Assembly (NCBI GenBank): GCA_025980505.1
Contig: JAICXI010000026.1
Span: forward strand, 1-10,270
Length of the DNA: 10,270 bases
Direction of reading: 5' to 3'
Source of the DNA: a bacterium
GTDB lineage: Bacteria; Oederibacteriota; Muellerivitia; Muellerivitales; Muellerivitaceae
Shown: positions 1-6,504 of the stretch, piece by piece
Layout: each line of letters begins with the position of its first letter
How positions within the stretch are numbered: position 1 is the first letter of the stretch
Position numbers and translations under genes: made by a program
The notes under the pieces: generated by a model
What the model saw: the letters and a program-made list of their open reading frames with translations, nothing else
Database searches by the model: none
What the model was told of the DNA's origin: nothing

Positions 1-195
1 CTTGGTCTCAAAATCCTTGAGCGACCCCTTCAGTTCCAGGGCGTTCCGTTGAAGGTCGACCTTTTTTGGGGAGGACACCGGATAGGCCGCCACCGCTTCT
101 TGGACGATGTTGGAAAAACTCTTTTCACCTTTTGGGGCGGCCAGTCTCAGCAATTCCGACCTCAATTTATCGTTCATTTTGAGGGTGGTTCGCAC
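1..195 (-). CDS. Ribbon-helix-helix (CopG/Arc-type) DNA-binding protein, N-terminal part
   Basis: Only the first 65 codons lie in the window; the frame is open to position 1, so the C-terminus is missing. The protein begins VRTTLKMNDKLRSELLRLAA and continues with a segment GEKSFSNIVQEAVAAY. A short beta strand of the RTTLKM type followed by two helices with the SFSNIVQEAV pattern is characteristic of ribbon-helix-helix proteins, which dimerise and bind operator DNA through the strand. Many are antitoxins or small autoregulators, but no toxin partner is visible here. I chose the GTG at 195 because the strand normally sits within a few residues of the N-terminus; a run of eight G (197-204 on the other strand as C8) just upstream may act as the ribosome binding site. 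An in-frame ATG at 231 would add twelve residues (MQIYFSRECGGG) and read through the G run. The fold is fairly sure; the role is inference. Confidence 0.6.
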   Translation of the reverse strand, partial: MRTTLKMNDKLRSELLRLAAPKGEKSFSNIVQEAVAAYPVSSPKKVDLQRNALELKGSLKDFETK

Positions 196-340
196 GCCCC
201 CCCCGCATTCGCGGCTAAAGTATATTTGCATTTGAATGCAGGTGACAAGGCCAAAAAAGGAGGCCATTCCCCGGGGTCCGTCGGTGTAGGCCCCGCCACA
301 GGGATTTCATCTTGCAGAGTAGAGCGCTGGCGCGTATGCC
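196..340. other. Flank between intron 3' end and the RHH gene
   Basis: This gap has no gene that I can support. On the minus strand it contains a GC-rich imperfect hairpin around 271-295 (arms CGGGG and CCCCG, with a CC/GG extension and one bulged A), followed by a T-rich stretch at about 254-259. That could be a weak terminator for transcription arriving from the right, but the T run is 11 nt past the stem, so the call is poor. The exact intron boundary is uncertain, and the right part of this stretch (about 310-340) may still be intron. An AGAGC/GCTCT pairing between about 395 and 322 is possible. Confidence 0.3.
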
Positions 341-345
341 TTAGA

Positions 346-420
346 GTACGGTGGCTAATCCAACCCTTTCGAGTTGGGCCTCAGTCCGGCTCTCATAACC
401 ACGTTTCCAGTGCCCCCTCA
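346..420 (-). ncRNA. Probable group II intron domain VI region
   Basis: After domain V the minus strand shows two nested stems: GTGGTTA pairing with TAGCCAC, and inside it CCAACTC-GAAA-GGGTTGG (positions 360-377, GAAA loop at 367-370). Unpaired A residues on the 3' side at 356, 359 and 347 are branch-point candidates. Domain VI normally begins 2-4 nt after domain V and is a simple hairpin. Here the inner hairpin begins about 42 nt after it, so the domain looks enlarged or branched. The 3' splice site cannot be fixed by eye. Confidence 0.5.
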
Positions 421-422
421 TC

Positions 423-455
423 AAACCGTACGTGACCTTTTCGATCATACGGCTT
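423..455 (-). ncRNA. Group II intron domain V (catalytic hairpin)
   Basis: The minus strand forms a hairpin with lower arms AAGCCGTA and TACGGTTT, an upper stem TGATC/GGTCA with a GAAAA-type loop, and a CG bulge on the 3' side. The AGC catalytic triad at the base of the 5' arm and the bulge position match the conserved domain V. The first pair is A-T where many introns have G-C or G-U. The length is 33 nt, against the usual 34. Confidence 0.88.
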
Positions 456-481
456 TCCGACAACCTTTATTTCGGCGGCAT

Positions 482-1777
482 TCAAACAACAATGGCACGT
501 CTAGATAGCCGATACAGGCCCAACCCTTTGAATTCATCTCCAACCCCCGACCAATTCATTATCCTTTGACGATGCTTTCGCCTTCGGAATAACAATAGCC
601 TTCGGTATGTATATGAATCTACCTTGTCAAATTGTTTCCAGCTTGTCCCCACTTTGAAATAATTGGCCCAACCCCTCAAAATCGGATTCAGAGTTTTTAC
701 CAATTCTTCCATTGAAAGCGACAGCCGCCATTTCTCCGAAGTCACCGCTTTTATCCTCTCAGTGATCTTCTCCATGGATTTACGCTTGGGCCAGCTTTTG
801 ATATATGCTTTTCCCCTCTTCTTGTTGGGTCGGCATATCCTGTAATGGAAACCAAGGAAATCAAAACCATCCTTTCCTGGTCCCATTTCCACCAGCCTCG
901 TCTTTTCCGGGTGCAGTTCCAACCCCAACCGCCCAAGTAATGTCTTGAGCACCTTCAGGCTTTCTTCCGCCTTTTGTTGTGTTGGACATAGCACCACAAA
1001 ATCGTCAGCGTAACGCACCAGTTTTCCAAGTTGCTTGTATCTTTTGTTCCAGACCTTGTCTAACAGGTGAAGGAAAATATTGGAAAGTAGTGGGGAAATC
1101 ACCCCACCTTGAGGAGTACCTTCGGAGGTGGGCATAAGCCTACCTTCCGTCAATACCCCCGCCTTGAGCCACCTTTGGATGAGTTCCAAAATCTTCTTGT
1201 CACTGATCCTTTGACGCATCAGCACCATCAACTTGGCATGGTCAATGGAGTCGAAATATTTTCGAATATCTCCATCCACCACAAACCGGTACCCACGATC
1301 TATCCATTTCAGGATTTCCTCGTGAGCTTGATGTGCTGAACGCTTGGGCCGAAAGCCATAGGAACCTTCCAGGAAATCTGCCTCAAAGATAGGTTCGACC
1401 ATCTTACGACAGGCGGCTTGTACCACACGATCCCGAATAACCGGTATCCCAAGTGGCCGCTTTCCGCCATCCGATTTCGGTATTTCTACCCGCTTGACCG
1501 GTTTAGGCCGATACGTCCCCGCTCTGAGTTCTTCCCGGATTTGCTGGAGAAAGAGTCCGACACCCTCTTTCTCTATATCCTCTAAACTCTTTCCATCCAC
1601 CCCACCATGCCCTTGGTTTGCCCTCACCTGATACCATGACTCAACAAGCACTTCCCACCGGGTGAGCTTGTCGTATAACGCATGAAACCGTCGGTTCGGG
1701 CTCCTCTTGGCCGCTCGATATAGCTCCCTCTGGAATTGGCGCACTTGGTCTTCTGAGTTATTAGCCTTTTCAGGCAT
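482..1777 (-). CDS. ltrA: Group II intron reverse transcriptase/maturase
   Basis: This 431-residue protein copies the intron RNA into DNA and, as maturase, binds the intron to help it splice. The RT domain is complete: VDGKSLEDI near residue 60, the RPLGIPVIRDRVVQ block at 108-120, FDSIDH at 175-180, TPQGGVISPLLSN at 221-233 and the catalytic YADD at 256-259, all with their expected acidic residues. The group II maturase (GIIM) domain follows, with LNPILRGWANYF at 363-374. The protein ends about 40 residues after that with a basic tail (LLLFRRRKHRQRI) and has no C-terminal HNH endonuclease, as in endonuclease-lacking intron classes that target single-stranded DNA at forks or hairpins. The start at 1777 is preceded by an AGAAGAGGAG sequence 9-11 nt upstream. 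No frameshift is seen, so the element looks active in its protein part. The exact intron class is not assigned. Confidence 0.95.
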   Translation of the reverse strand: MPEKANNSEDQVRQFQRELYRAAKRSPNRRFHALYDKLTRWEVLVESWYQVRANQGHGGVDGKSLEDIEKEGVGLFLQQIREELRAGTYRPKPVKRVEIPKSDGGKRPLGIPVIRDRVVQAACRKMVEPIFEADFLEGSYGFRPKRSAHQAHEEILKWIDRGYRFVVDGDIRKYFDSIDHAKLMVLMRQRISDKKILELIQRWLKAGVLTEGRLMPTSEGTPQGGVISPLLSNIFLHLLDKVWNKRYKQLGKLVRYADDFVVLCPTQQKAEESLKVLKTLLGRLGLELHPEKTRLVEMGPGKDGFDFLGFHYRICRPNKKRGKAYIKSWPKRKSMEKITERIKAVTSEKWRLSLSMEELVKTLNPILRGWANYFKVGTSWKQFDKVDSYTYRRLLLFRRRKHRQRIMNWSGVGDEFKGLGLYRLSRRAIVV

Positions 1778-2324
1778 TCTCCATGCTCCTCTTCTTTTGG
1801 TTGCTTGGTTGAAGCAGGGGACCTTCCCTCGGGAGAGGTTTTGTTGTCCTCCCCTTCTAAGCGGTACTATTTCCCCCTCCGACTTCCTCCCGTCACGTCT
1901 CCCCTTCGGTTGCCCTTATAGGAGCCGCTCTTTTGACGGGTAGGATCTCCCAGGTTGATGTAGCAGCTTTTCCTACATTCCGTTCCCCATACGCCGGAGG
2001 ATTTGCCCCACCCCATCCTGTATTGAGGGTGAGATTATTGCCTTCGCCGGTAGACACGCGGCTCGGCCTCCTCTTACGCCTTTCGGCGGACTCTTCACGA
2101 CGCGGCAGGATTCACTTTATGTTGCGGACTGTAAGATCGTTCCCTTCCTAATCAAAAGGTTTATGACCTCGTTTCGGACAAGGCCTCTCGACCTTGTCAC
2201 GGAGGCTGACTTCGGGGCCCTCAGGCGGTTACCCCGTCAGGACTCGGCTTATATCAAGCCTCACCTGCTGGCTTCTACATCCTTGATCCTGGCACGATGC
2301 CCACGACGGGCCCCCGTCGCGGAC
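1778..2324 (-). ncRNA. Group II intron 5' region, domains I to III/IV
   Basis: This 547-nt stretch before the maturase ORF has no credible gene. On the minus strand it starts with a strong hairpin (CGACGG-GGGC-CCGTCG) and continues with many short GC-rich pairings, including GAGAGGCC and GTCCGAAACGAGGTC-type segments, and a GGGGTGGGGC run. Position, length and structure fit domains I-III of the intron plus the start of domain IV, which holds the ORF. I could not identify EBS1/EBS2 with confidence against the presumed 5' exon end CCCTAATATT. Confidence 0.7.
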
Positions 2325-2328
2325 AATA

Positions 2329-2646
2329 TTAGGGAATACCTACTGTTACGCCATACAAAAAAATGGTTACGCCGGTCAAAATGAAAACAAAAAGAATCGA
2401 ATACAATACTTTTCCCACGGCCCCTTTAAATGTTGGCGCTATCAAAATCGCGCCCACAAGGGGCATGATAAAGATGGCGACCAGTATCAATGGCGGAAGA
2501 ATGCAATGAAAATAATATCCCACACCAATAGGGGCCGTCCCGCCCAAATGCCCATACATATCGTTGCGAAATATATATAACAAAACCCAAAATATCCCTT
2601 GAAGGCCCAAGGCCCAAAACCATCTTCGTTTTACTGGGGCATTCAT
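2329..2646 (-). CDS. Small integral membrane protein, three predicted helices
   Basis: I do not recognise a family. The 105-residue protein starts MNAPVKRRWFWALGLQG and contains three hydrophobic segments: about residues 10-26 (WFWALGLQGIFWVLLYIF), about 46-70 (CILPPLILVAIFIMPLVGAI) and about 82-103 (LYSILFVFILTGVTIFLYGV). The basic N-terminus suggests it is inside the cytoplasm. An AAGGA ribosome binding site lies 6 nt before the ATG at 2646. A longer reading from 2757 would overlap the end of the WG-repeat gene and adds a polar stretch with no support, so I rejected it. The gene follows the WG-repeat gene by 86 nt on the same strand and may be co-transcribed with it. Its TAA stop is 4 nt from the intron, so the intron leaves the coding frame complete unless an older C-terminus was cut off; nothing in the sequence shows that. 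Confidence 0.72.
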   Translation of the reverse strand: MNAPVKRRWFWALGLQGIFWVLLYIFRNDMYGHLGGTAPIGVGYYFHCILPPLILVAIFIMPLVGAILIAPTFKGAVGKVLYSILFVFILTGVTIFLYGVTVGIP

Positions 2647-2732
2647 AAAATTCCTTAATGGATCTCCGGTTTGGGGAAGGCCTATTGCGCTTTTTCCCCG
2701 ATGTTCAGGACGGGTTCCCCCCGTGGCCAACC

Positions 2733-3956
2733 TTAAATGTCGTGATCTGCCTTCCAAATATAATTCCCTTTTAAATCAATGTAGCCGAGTTTCATTTCTG
2801 GATCGCCCTCAATTCTTTTCCCATATAAGACAACCGGACAAATGCCCTCGCTTGAAAAAAATCCGATTTCGTCATATCGAAATGGAATGATGACTTTACC
2901 GGTTTGGTCGATAAACCCCCACTTTCCATCTTTTCGGACCGCCGACAAGCCGAAAAGGGGGTCGAATTGGTAACCCTCGTTATTCCCCCATTGCTCAAGG
3001 TTGGGGGGACCGTATTGGAAAGGGATTGCCAGATTGCCGTTCCTATCAATGAATCCAAACTTGTTGTTTAGTCCAACGCCGGCCAAACCTGTTTTCGGGT
3101 CATAGCTATTGGCGTAGTCATACAAGGGCTTCACTACCAAATTCCCTTTTGAATCAACGAAACCATATTTTCCACCGGCTTTCACGACCATCCGGTTGAC
3201 CGAAAAAGGATCGGAGTCGTAAGCGCCTCCAATCTCCTCGTATCTTGGTTTGATGAGGAACTTGCCGGTTTTATCCATGGCCCCCCACTTAGCGCCTTGC
3301 CTGATAAAAATTCCCCATCTGGAATTTTGGGCGTCCTCAAACCGTGGTTTTACCAGGTAATTTCCTTTTGCATCAATAAGACCGTACTTCTCGTCCTGGA
3401 TTACGAGGGCGGCTCCATTCATGAAGGGGAAGGCATTGTCAAAGGATGGTCGGATTACCATCTTGTCCGTATCATCCACATAACCCCAACAACCACATTT
3501 ATCGAAGGAATCATTTTTAGCTTTTACGGCCACCGAGGCCATACCTTCCGACCATTGGGAGGAGTTGTAATAATTTGAATGGACGACATAGTTTCCCCTT
3601 TCATCGACAACGCCAATTTTTCCGTTCTCGTCCCGGACTTCGGCCCGTTTATTGGAAAAAGGAAAGGCAAAGGCGAATTTTGGAGGAATAGCCCATTTCC
3701 CGTTCAAGTCGATGTATCCATATTTACCCTCCTTATTTTCAACCGGAGCCAGGCCTTCACTGAAATTGAACCTGTCAAGAAAGACAGGTTTAACAACAAT
3801 TTTCCCTTTGGAATCAATTGCCCCCCATCCCTTCCCATCCCAAATCGGGTATCGACCCGGTTCAGAATCGGCCTTTTGGCTCATCCCGGCCAAACAAAGG
3901 ATTGGATGAAGAAGATAAACCAAAAGCAAAATGCTGAAAAAATAAATCCTGTTCAT
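2733..3956 (-). CDS. Secreted WG-repeat protein
   Basis: The 407-residue protein starts with a signal peptide (MNRIYFFSILLLVYLLHPIL, then CLAG), probably cut by signal peptidase I after CLA or CLAG; the cysteine is not in a proper lipobox. The rest is made of about ten WG-type beta repeats with the core W/Y-G-x-I/V-D-x-x-G-K-x-V-I-x-P: WGAID, YGYID, IGVVD, WGYVD, YGLID, WGAMD, YGFVD, FGFID, WGFID and LGYID. WG repeats occur in many bacterial exported or surface proteins and have no agreed biochemical role; a binding scaffold is likely. I chose the ATG at 3956 because it begins the signal peptide and has GGGGGA just upstream; the longer frame from 4034 adds 26 polar residues before it. A possible promoter (TTGGAA at 3998-4003, 17-nt spacer, GATATT at 3975-3980) would give a very short leader. 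The repeats vary enough to be old. Confidence 0.87.
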   Translation of the reverse strand: MNRIYFFSILLLVYLLHPILCLAGMSQKADSEPGRYPIWDGKGWGAIDSKGKIVVKPVFLDRFNFSEGLAPVENKEGKYGYIDLNGKWAIPPKFAFAFPFSNKRAEVRDENGKIGVVDERGNYVVHSNYYNSSQWSEGMASVAVKAKNDSFDKCGCWGYVDDTDKMVIRPSFDNAFPFMNGAALVIQDEKYGLIDAKGNYLVKPRFEDAQNSRWGIFIRQGAKWGAMDKTGKFLIKPRYEEIGGAYDSDPFSVNRMVVKAGGKYGFVDSKGNLVVKPLYDYANSYDPKTGLAGVGLNNKFGFIDRNGNLAIPFQYGPPNLEQWGNNEGYQFDPLFGLSAVRKDGKWGFIDQTGKVIIPFRYDEIGFFSSEGICPVVLYGKRIEGDPEMKLGYIDLKGNYIWKADHDI

Positions 3957-4050
3957 TTCATCCCCCGAATTAACAATATCTTCCATGCTTATTTCTTTTC
4001 CAATGCGGGTCTCCGTCGTGGAAGGGTTGGACAAGACCGCACCGCCTCAT

Positions 4051-4800
4051 CTAGGCCTTTATACCGCCATAAATGGCGTCACTATGGAATCGGTAAAAAC
4101 ATTCGACTTCCCGGAAACCCGCTTCCTTTAACCGGTCGAAATGCCAAACCAACGGCATGCCCCCTTCCACTCCTTGGCGTGAGGCCTGGAGTTCCTTCCA
4201 CCGCTTTTCGGCTTCCCCGCCCAGTTCACCCAAATAGTCCTCCCAAAAGGAGTCCCAGGGTTCCCTCCCATCCTCCTGACGCAGCCGAAGCGATTGCATT
4301 TGGTCCTTCCAGTATTTCTGGACCGCCGCGTCCGGGCTGGCGGCATGGTCGGCATTCAAGAATAAGCCTTTGGATTGGAGCAGGGAAAAAACCTGCGAAT
4401 AAAGGAAGGATAGTTCCCGCGCACTGAGCCAGTGGAGGGCCGTTGCCGATAGGACCGCGTCAAACCCACCGACCATTCCCCCGGTCCAGCCTTTTTGGCG
4501 CACATCCACCTGGAGTAATTCCAATCGGGCCTGAAAATCGACCAGCCTTTCCCGAGCCAGGGAAAGAAGGGTGGGGTCATAATCCACACCTACCACCCGC
4601 GCGGCAGGAAAAGCCAACAAGCATTCCAGCAGGATGGTCCCGGTGCCGCACCCCAGATCGAGGATCGATCGGGGTTCTTGGTTCCTGGACCGGACTATGG
4701 AGAGGAGGGCCTGGAACCTCGCCCTGCGGTCGGGGATGTAGTATTCCTGCATCCTGTCCCATCTGGAAATCCAGTAATCCAAGGGCCGTTTAGTTTTCAT
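4051..4800 (-). CDS. Class I SAM-dependent methyltransferase
   Basis: A 249-residue Rossmann-type methyltransferase that should transfer a methyl group from S-adenosylmethionine; the substrate is unknown. Motif I is SILDLGCGTGT at about 45-55, motif II is GVDYDP at 71-76 with its acidic residue for the ribose, and the motif IV region reads FDAVLSATALHWLS at 113-126. This arrangement, with LHWL after the fourth strand, resembles the trans-aconitate/biotin-type and ubiE-like methyltransferases (Methyltransf_25/11 type). The C-terminal part is helical and charged. The ATG at 4800 has a strong GGAGG 8 nt upstream. The frame is open up to 5025, but the extra 75 residues are low-complexity and unlike the family. 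A candidate promoter sits at 4914-4942. Confidence 0.9.
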   Translation of the reverse strand: MKTKRPLDYWISRWDRMQEYYIPDRRARFQALLSIVRSRNQEPRSILDLGCGTGTILLECLLAFPAARVVGVDYDPTLLSLARERLVDFQARLELLQVDVRQKGWTGGMVGGFDAVLSATALHWLSARELSFLYSQVFSLLQSKGLFLNADHAASPDAAVQKYWKDQMQSLRLRQEDGREPWDSFWEDYLGELGGEAEKRWKELQASRQGVEGGMPLVWHFDRLKEAGFREVECFYRFHSDAIYGGIKA

Positions 4801-4913
4801 TTTCGATTCCTCCGTCCAAGGCCGGATCCCCGTGGTGGACATCGTCGGCCTCTTCCCTTTTTCTTCCGGGTATTCCATCAACCCTTTTCGATCCGGGTCA
4901 TTGCCATAACTCA

Positions 4914-4942
4914 ATTTTAAGTTACGGGTATCCTTTGGCCAA
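4914..4942 (-). promoter_or_regulatory. Candidate sigma70 promoter for the class I methyltransferase
   Basis: On the minus strand TTGGCC (4937-4942) is followed after exactly 17 nt by TAAAAT (4914-4919). The -10 matches the consensus at five of six positions and the -35 at four of six. The leader to the ATG at 4800 would be about 107 nt. It lies in the 261-nt gap (4801-5061), in which I see no gene. Such matches occur by chance, so the call is tentative. Confidence 0.3.
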
Positions 4943-5061
4943 TCCTCGTCGCGGGCGTATCCCTCCCGAAAGCCAAGAAAACCATCCCGACCAAACAAGA
5001 CAAACCCGGGCCCTGTTGAATGCACGGCATGACCGCGCCAACATCTTCCAACTCGATCTCT

Positions 5062-5919
5062 TTAGGTGGTCGCCACCAGCAGCGCTTCCGATTTACCGGG
5101 CCGAAAGCCGTCCACCCTGCCGGCAAAGTAGCGCCGGATGAGATCAGCCGCCGAAACGTGCCGGACTTCCCGAAAGCCGGCTTCGCGGGCCAGGGCCAGC
5201 ATCTCCGCTGGGGTGAAAAAACTTAGGAAAGGTGTCCCGCTGGCCCGTGCCCCTTTCACCGCCGCCTCAAACACAATGCGTTCTTCCGGGTCCGCCATCT
5301 CCATCGGCAGGATAAAGGTCATGGCCAAAGTGGAACCCGGGGCAAGGGCGGCAACTGGGCGCAGGGTCGCTGCGATGGCCTCTTTCGTGAGGTACAGGCT
5401 GACGCCTGTGGAAGCCACGACCGACGGCCGGCCCGCGTCAAAACCGGCGGCCTTGAGCCGCTCCAACCAGGAGCCACCCGCCTCGAAATCGACCGGAACG
5501 AACCGCAGCCACTCCGGAATGCCGAAACCCAGTTCGGTGAGGCGCCGTCGCTTCCAGGCCTGGGGACCGGGCCGGTCGACCTCGAACACCTGGAGGGCCG
5601 AGGCGATCTCCGGCCTGCGTTGGGCGAAGGTGTCCAAACCGGCGCCGAGGATGACGTATTGGCCGACGCCGCGGCCGGCCTGTTCCACAACCAGGTCTTC
5701 GATGAATCGGGCGCGGGCCACGATGGAGGCACGGAAAAGGCTTGTGGAATGCCGGTCCATGTCCGGTCGGCGGCGCCAATCCCCATCGGGAGCCGCCAGC
5801 TTGAGGCCAATCTCATCCTCGATCACGTGCGGCGGAGGATCGACTTGGACGTGCAGGGCCCGCCACAAAGCGACCCGCACCGCCGTGCTGTCCCGAGCCC
5901 CGGATTTTTCATCTTGCAT
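5062..5919 (-). CDS. Ppm1/LCM-family SAM-dependent methyltransferase
   Basis: The protein (285 residues from the ATG at 5919) belongs to the leucine carboxyl methyltransferase-like family seen widely in bacteria (UPF0677/TIGR00027 type). The signature is YVILGAGLDTFAQR at about 88-101, where family members read LGAGLDTRAYR, followed by FEVDRPGPQAWKR at 112-123, the acidic strand-2 motif. The segment VVASTGVSLYLTKEAIAATL corresponds to the family's GVxxYLxxE motif. Here F99 replaces the R usual in LGAGLDTR, so the site is slightly divergent. The family methylates carboxyl or hydroxyl groups in various small molecules; the substrate here is unknown. I prefer the ATG at 5919 because homologues typically begin with a sequence like MQDEKPS and AAGGGG lies 9 nt upstream; ATGs at 5928 and 5964 are in frame. 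The 5964 ATG overlaps the lipoprotein stop (ATGA), which suggests coupled translation. Confidence 0.9.
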   Translation of the reverse strand: MQDEKSGARDSTAVRVALWRALHVQVDPPPHVIEDEIGLKLAAPDGDWRRRPDMDRHSTSLFRASIVARARFIEDLVVEQAGRGVGQYVILGAGLDTFAQRRPEIASALQVFEVDRPGPQAWKRRRLTELGFGIPEWLRFVPVDFEAGGSWLERLKAAGFDAGRPSVVASTGVSLYLTKEAIAATLRPVAALAPGSTLAMTFILPMEMADPEERIVFEAAVKGARASGTPFLSFFTPAEMLALAREAGFREVRHVSAADLIRRYFAGRVDGFRPGKSEALLVATT

Positions 5920-5960
5920 GGTGTTCATCCCCTTTGGACCAGCCCATCGACTTAACCGTC

Positions 5961-6347
5961 TCATCGCCCCTTCGACTTCATCTTCGGCACCGGGTATTCC
6001 ACGCGGCCCTGAACCGGCTCTAAGAAAACGCCGCCCTCAAGTTGGATCCTCTTCCCATCGAACCATTCATATTTTAAGTTATTATCCTTCGCCATTTTCT
6101 CCAGGTTGCCCGCCGCCTTAAAAAAGCCCTCAGCCCAGACATCCCCCGTTTGATCGTTGAAAACCTGGCAATAATAAAGCCGGCCTTGCTGCCGGGATTT
6201 GAACCATGCCCCACCGTCGGTGCCGCCCGCCCACACGGCATCCATCGGTATTCCCACAGCCCTCGGCGGGGGAGTCACTTGAGTATTACAGCCCCATAGA
6301 AGGAGGCCAAGTGCCAATGCGAGGATGTTTTCATAAGTCTTTTTCAT
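5961..6347 (-). CDS. Small hypothetical lipoprotein
   Basis: I do not recognise a family. The 128-residue protein begins MKKTYENILALALGLLLWGC: a basic start, a hydrophobic stretch and a lipobox LWGC with the lipidated cysteine at residue 20, so it is probably anchored in a membrane after processing by signal peptidase II. The mature part is small and polar, with VWAGGTDGGAWFKSRQ and LYYCQVFNDQTGDVWAEGFF segments. The aromatic, tryptophan-rich strands suggest a small beta-sheet domain. The ATG at 6347 has GGAGG 7 nt upstream; the longer frame from 6380 lacks this and would bury the signal peptide. The stop overlaps an in-frame ATG of the next gene. An imperfect hairpin at 6371-6397 lies just upstream. 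Confidence 0.85.
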   Translation of the reverse strand: MKKTYENILALALGLLLWGCNTQVTPPPRAVGIPMDAVWAGGTDGGAWFKSRQQGRLYYCQVFNDQTGDVWAEGFFKAAGNLEKMAKDNNLKYEWFDGKRIQLEGGVFLEPVQGRVEYPVPKMKSKGR

Positions 6348-6370
6348 GAACTTCCCTCCCGTCCCATCCC

Positions 6371-6397
6371 ATTGCGTCACGCGGTCAGGCGCGCAAT
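6371..6397. repeat. Inverted repeat upstream of the lipoprotein gene
   Basis: Arms ATTGCG (6371-6376) and CGCAAT (6392-6397) pair, and inside them CGC (6380-6382) pairs with GCG (6389-6391) around a six-base loop, leaving a TCA bulge: nine pairs in all. It sits 24 nt before the lipoprotein ATG, so it could be an operator or a leader structure. There is no T run, so it is unlikely to be a terminator. Confidence 0.4.
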
Positions 6398-6465
6398 CCC
6401 CTCACGGGTATCTAAAGTAGCCCCCGGTCCTTTCCCGCCGCCCCGGACAGGCTTACTCCCGCCGG

Positions 6466-6486
6466 GACCCGGAAAAGGCCCGGGTC
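6466..6486. repeat. Perfect 7-bp hairpin near the end of the frameshifted gene
   Basis: GACCCGG (6466-6472) pairs with CCGGGTC (6480-6486) around a 7-nt loop. It lies 19 nt beyond the stop of the minus-strand remnant at 6505 and would fit the place of its terminator, but there is no T run after it. It may stabilise a transcript 3' end or be chance in GC-rich DNA. I see nothing else in the stretch 6398-6504. Confidence 0.35.
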
Positions 6487-6504
6487 AAAAGGCAGGCTTT
6501 TCTC

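Larger units (their letters stand above)
341..2324 (-). mobile_element. Group II intron (retroelement), about 1.98 kb
   Basis: A group II intron is a self-splicing ribozyme that moves by reverse transcription into DNA with the help of its encoded maturase. Three things support the call: an intact intron-type reverse transcriptase (482-1777), a domain V hairpin 27 nt past its stop (423-455), and about 550 nt of structured non-coding RNA before the ORF, as expected for domains I-III. I place the 5' end at 2324, where the minus strand reads GTCCGCGACGG, close to the usual GUGYG start; the hairpin CGACGG/CCGTCG directly after it fits the first stem of domain I. The 3' end is uncertain: domain VI-like pairing ends near 346-351, and 341 is a working value (possible range about 310-351). 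The element lies 4 nt after the stop codon of the membrane protein gene. No endonuclease (HNH) motif is seen in the ORF. Confidence 0.88.

Noticed and set aside
1..195. Toxin-antitoxin module at the left edge
   Set aside because: The RHH fold fits an antitoxin, but no toxin is visible to its right and the left side is outside the window, so the module cannot be claimed.
271..295. Rho-independent terminator between the intron and the RHH gene
   Set aside because: The stem is short and bulged, and the T run starts 11 nt after it.
49..435. Plus-strand ORF of 128 residues
   Set aside because: It runs antisense to the RHH gene and then over domain V and VI of the intron; its C-terminal text comes from structured intron RNA, and no protein domain is evident.
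1933..2384. Several plus-strand ORFs of about 70 residues
   Set aside because: They lie opposite the structured 5' part of the intron, have no ribosome binding sites and read as low-complexity sequence.
3579..4427. Plus-strand ORF of 282 residues
   Set aside because: It is antisense to both the WG-repeat gene and the methyltransferase, whose minus-strand products have clear motifs; its product is proline-rich and shows no domain.
4801..5025. N-terminal extension of the class I methyltransferase
   Set aside because: The frame is open, but the added 75 residues are unlike the family, and the ATG at 4800 has a strong ribosome binding site.
5138..6121. Plus-strand ORF of 327 residues
   Set aside because: It is the antisense shadow of the Ppm1/LCM methyltransferase and lipoprotein genes; its composition (Arg, Ser, Pro-rich) is typical of a shadow frame in GC-rich DNA.
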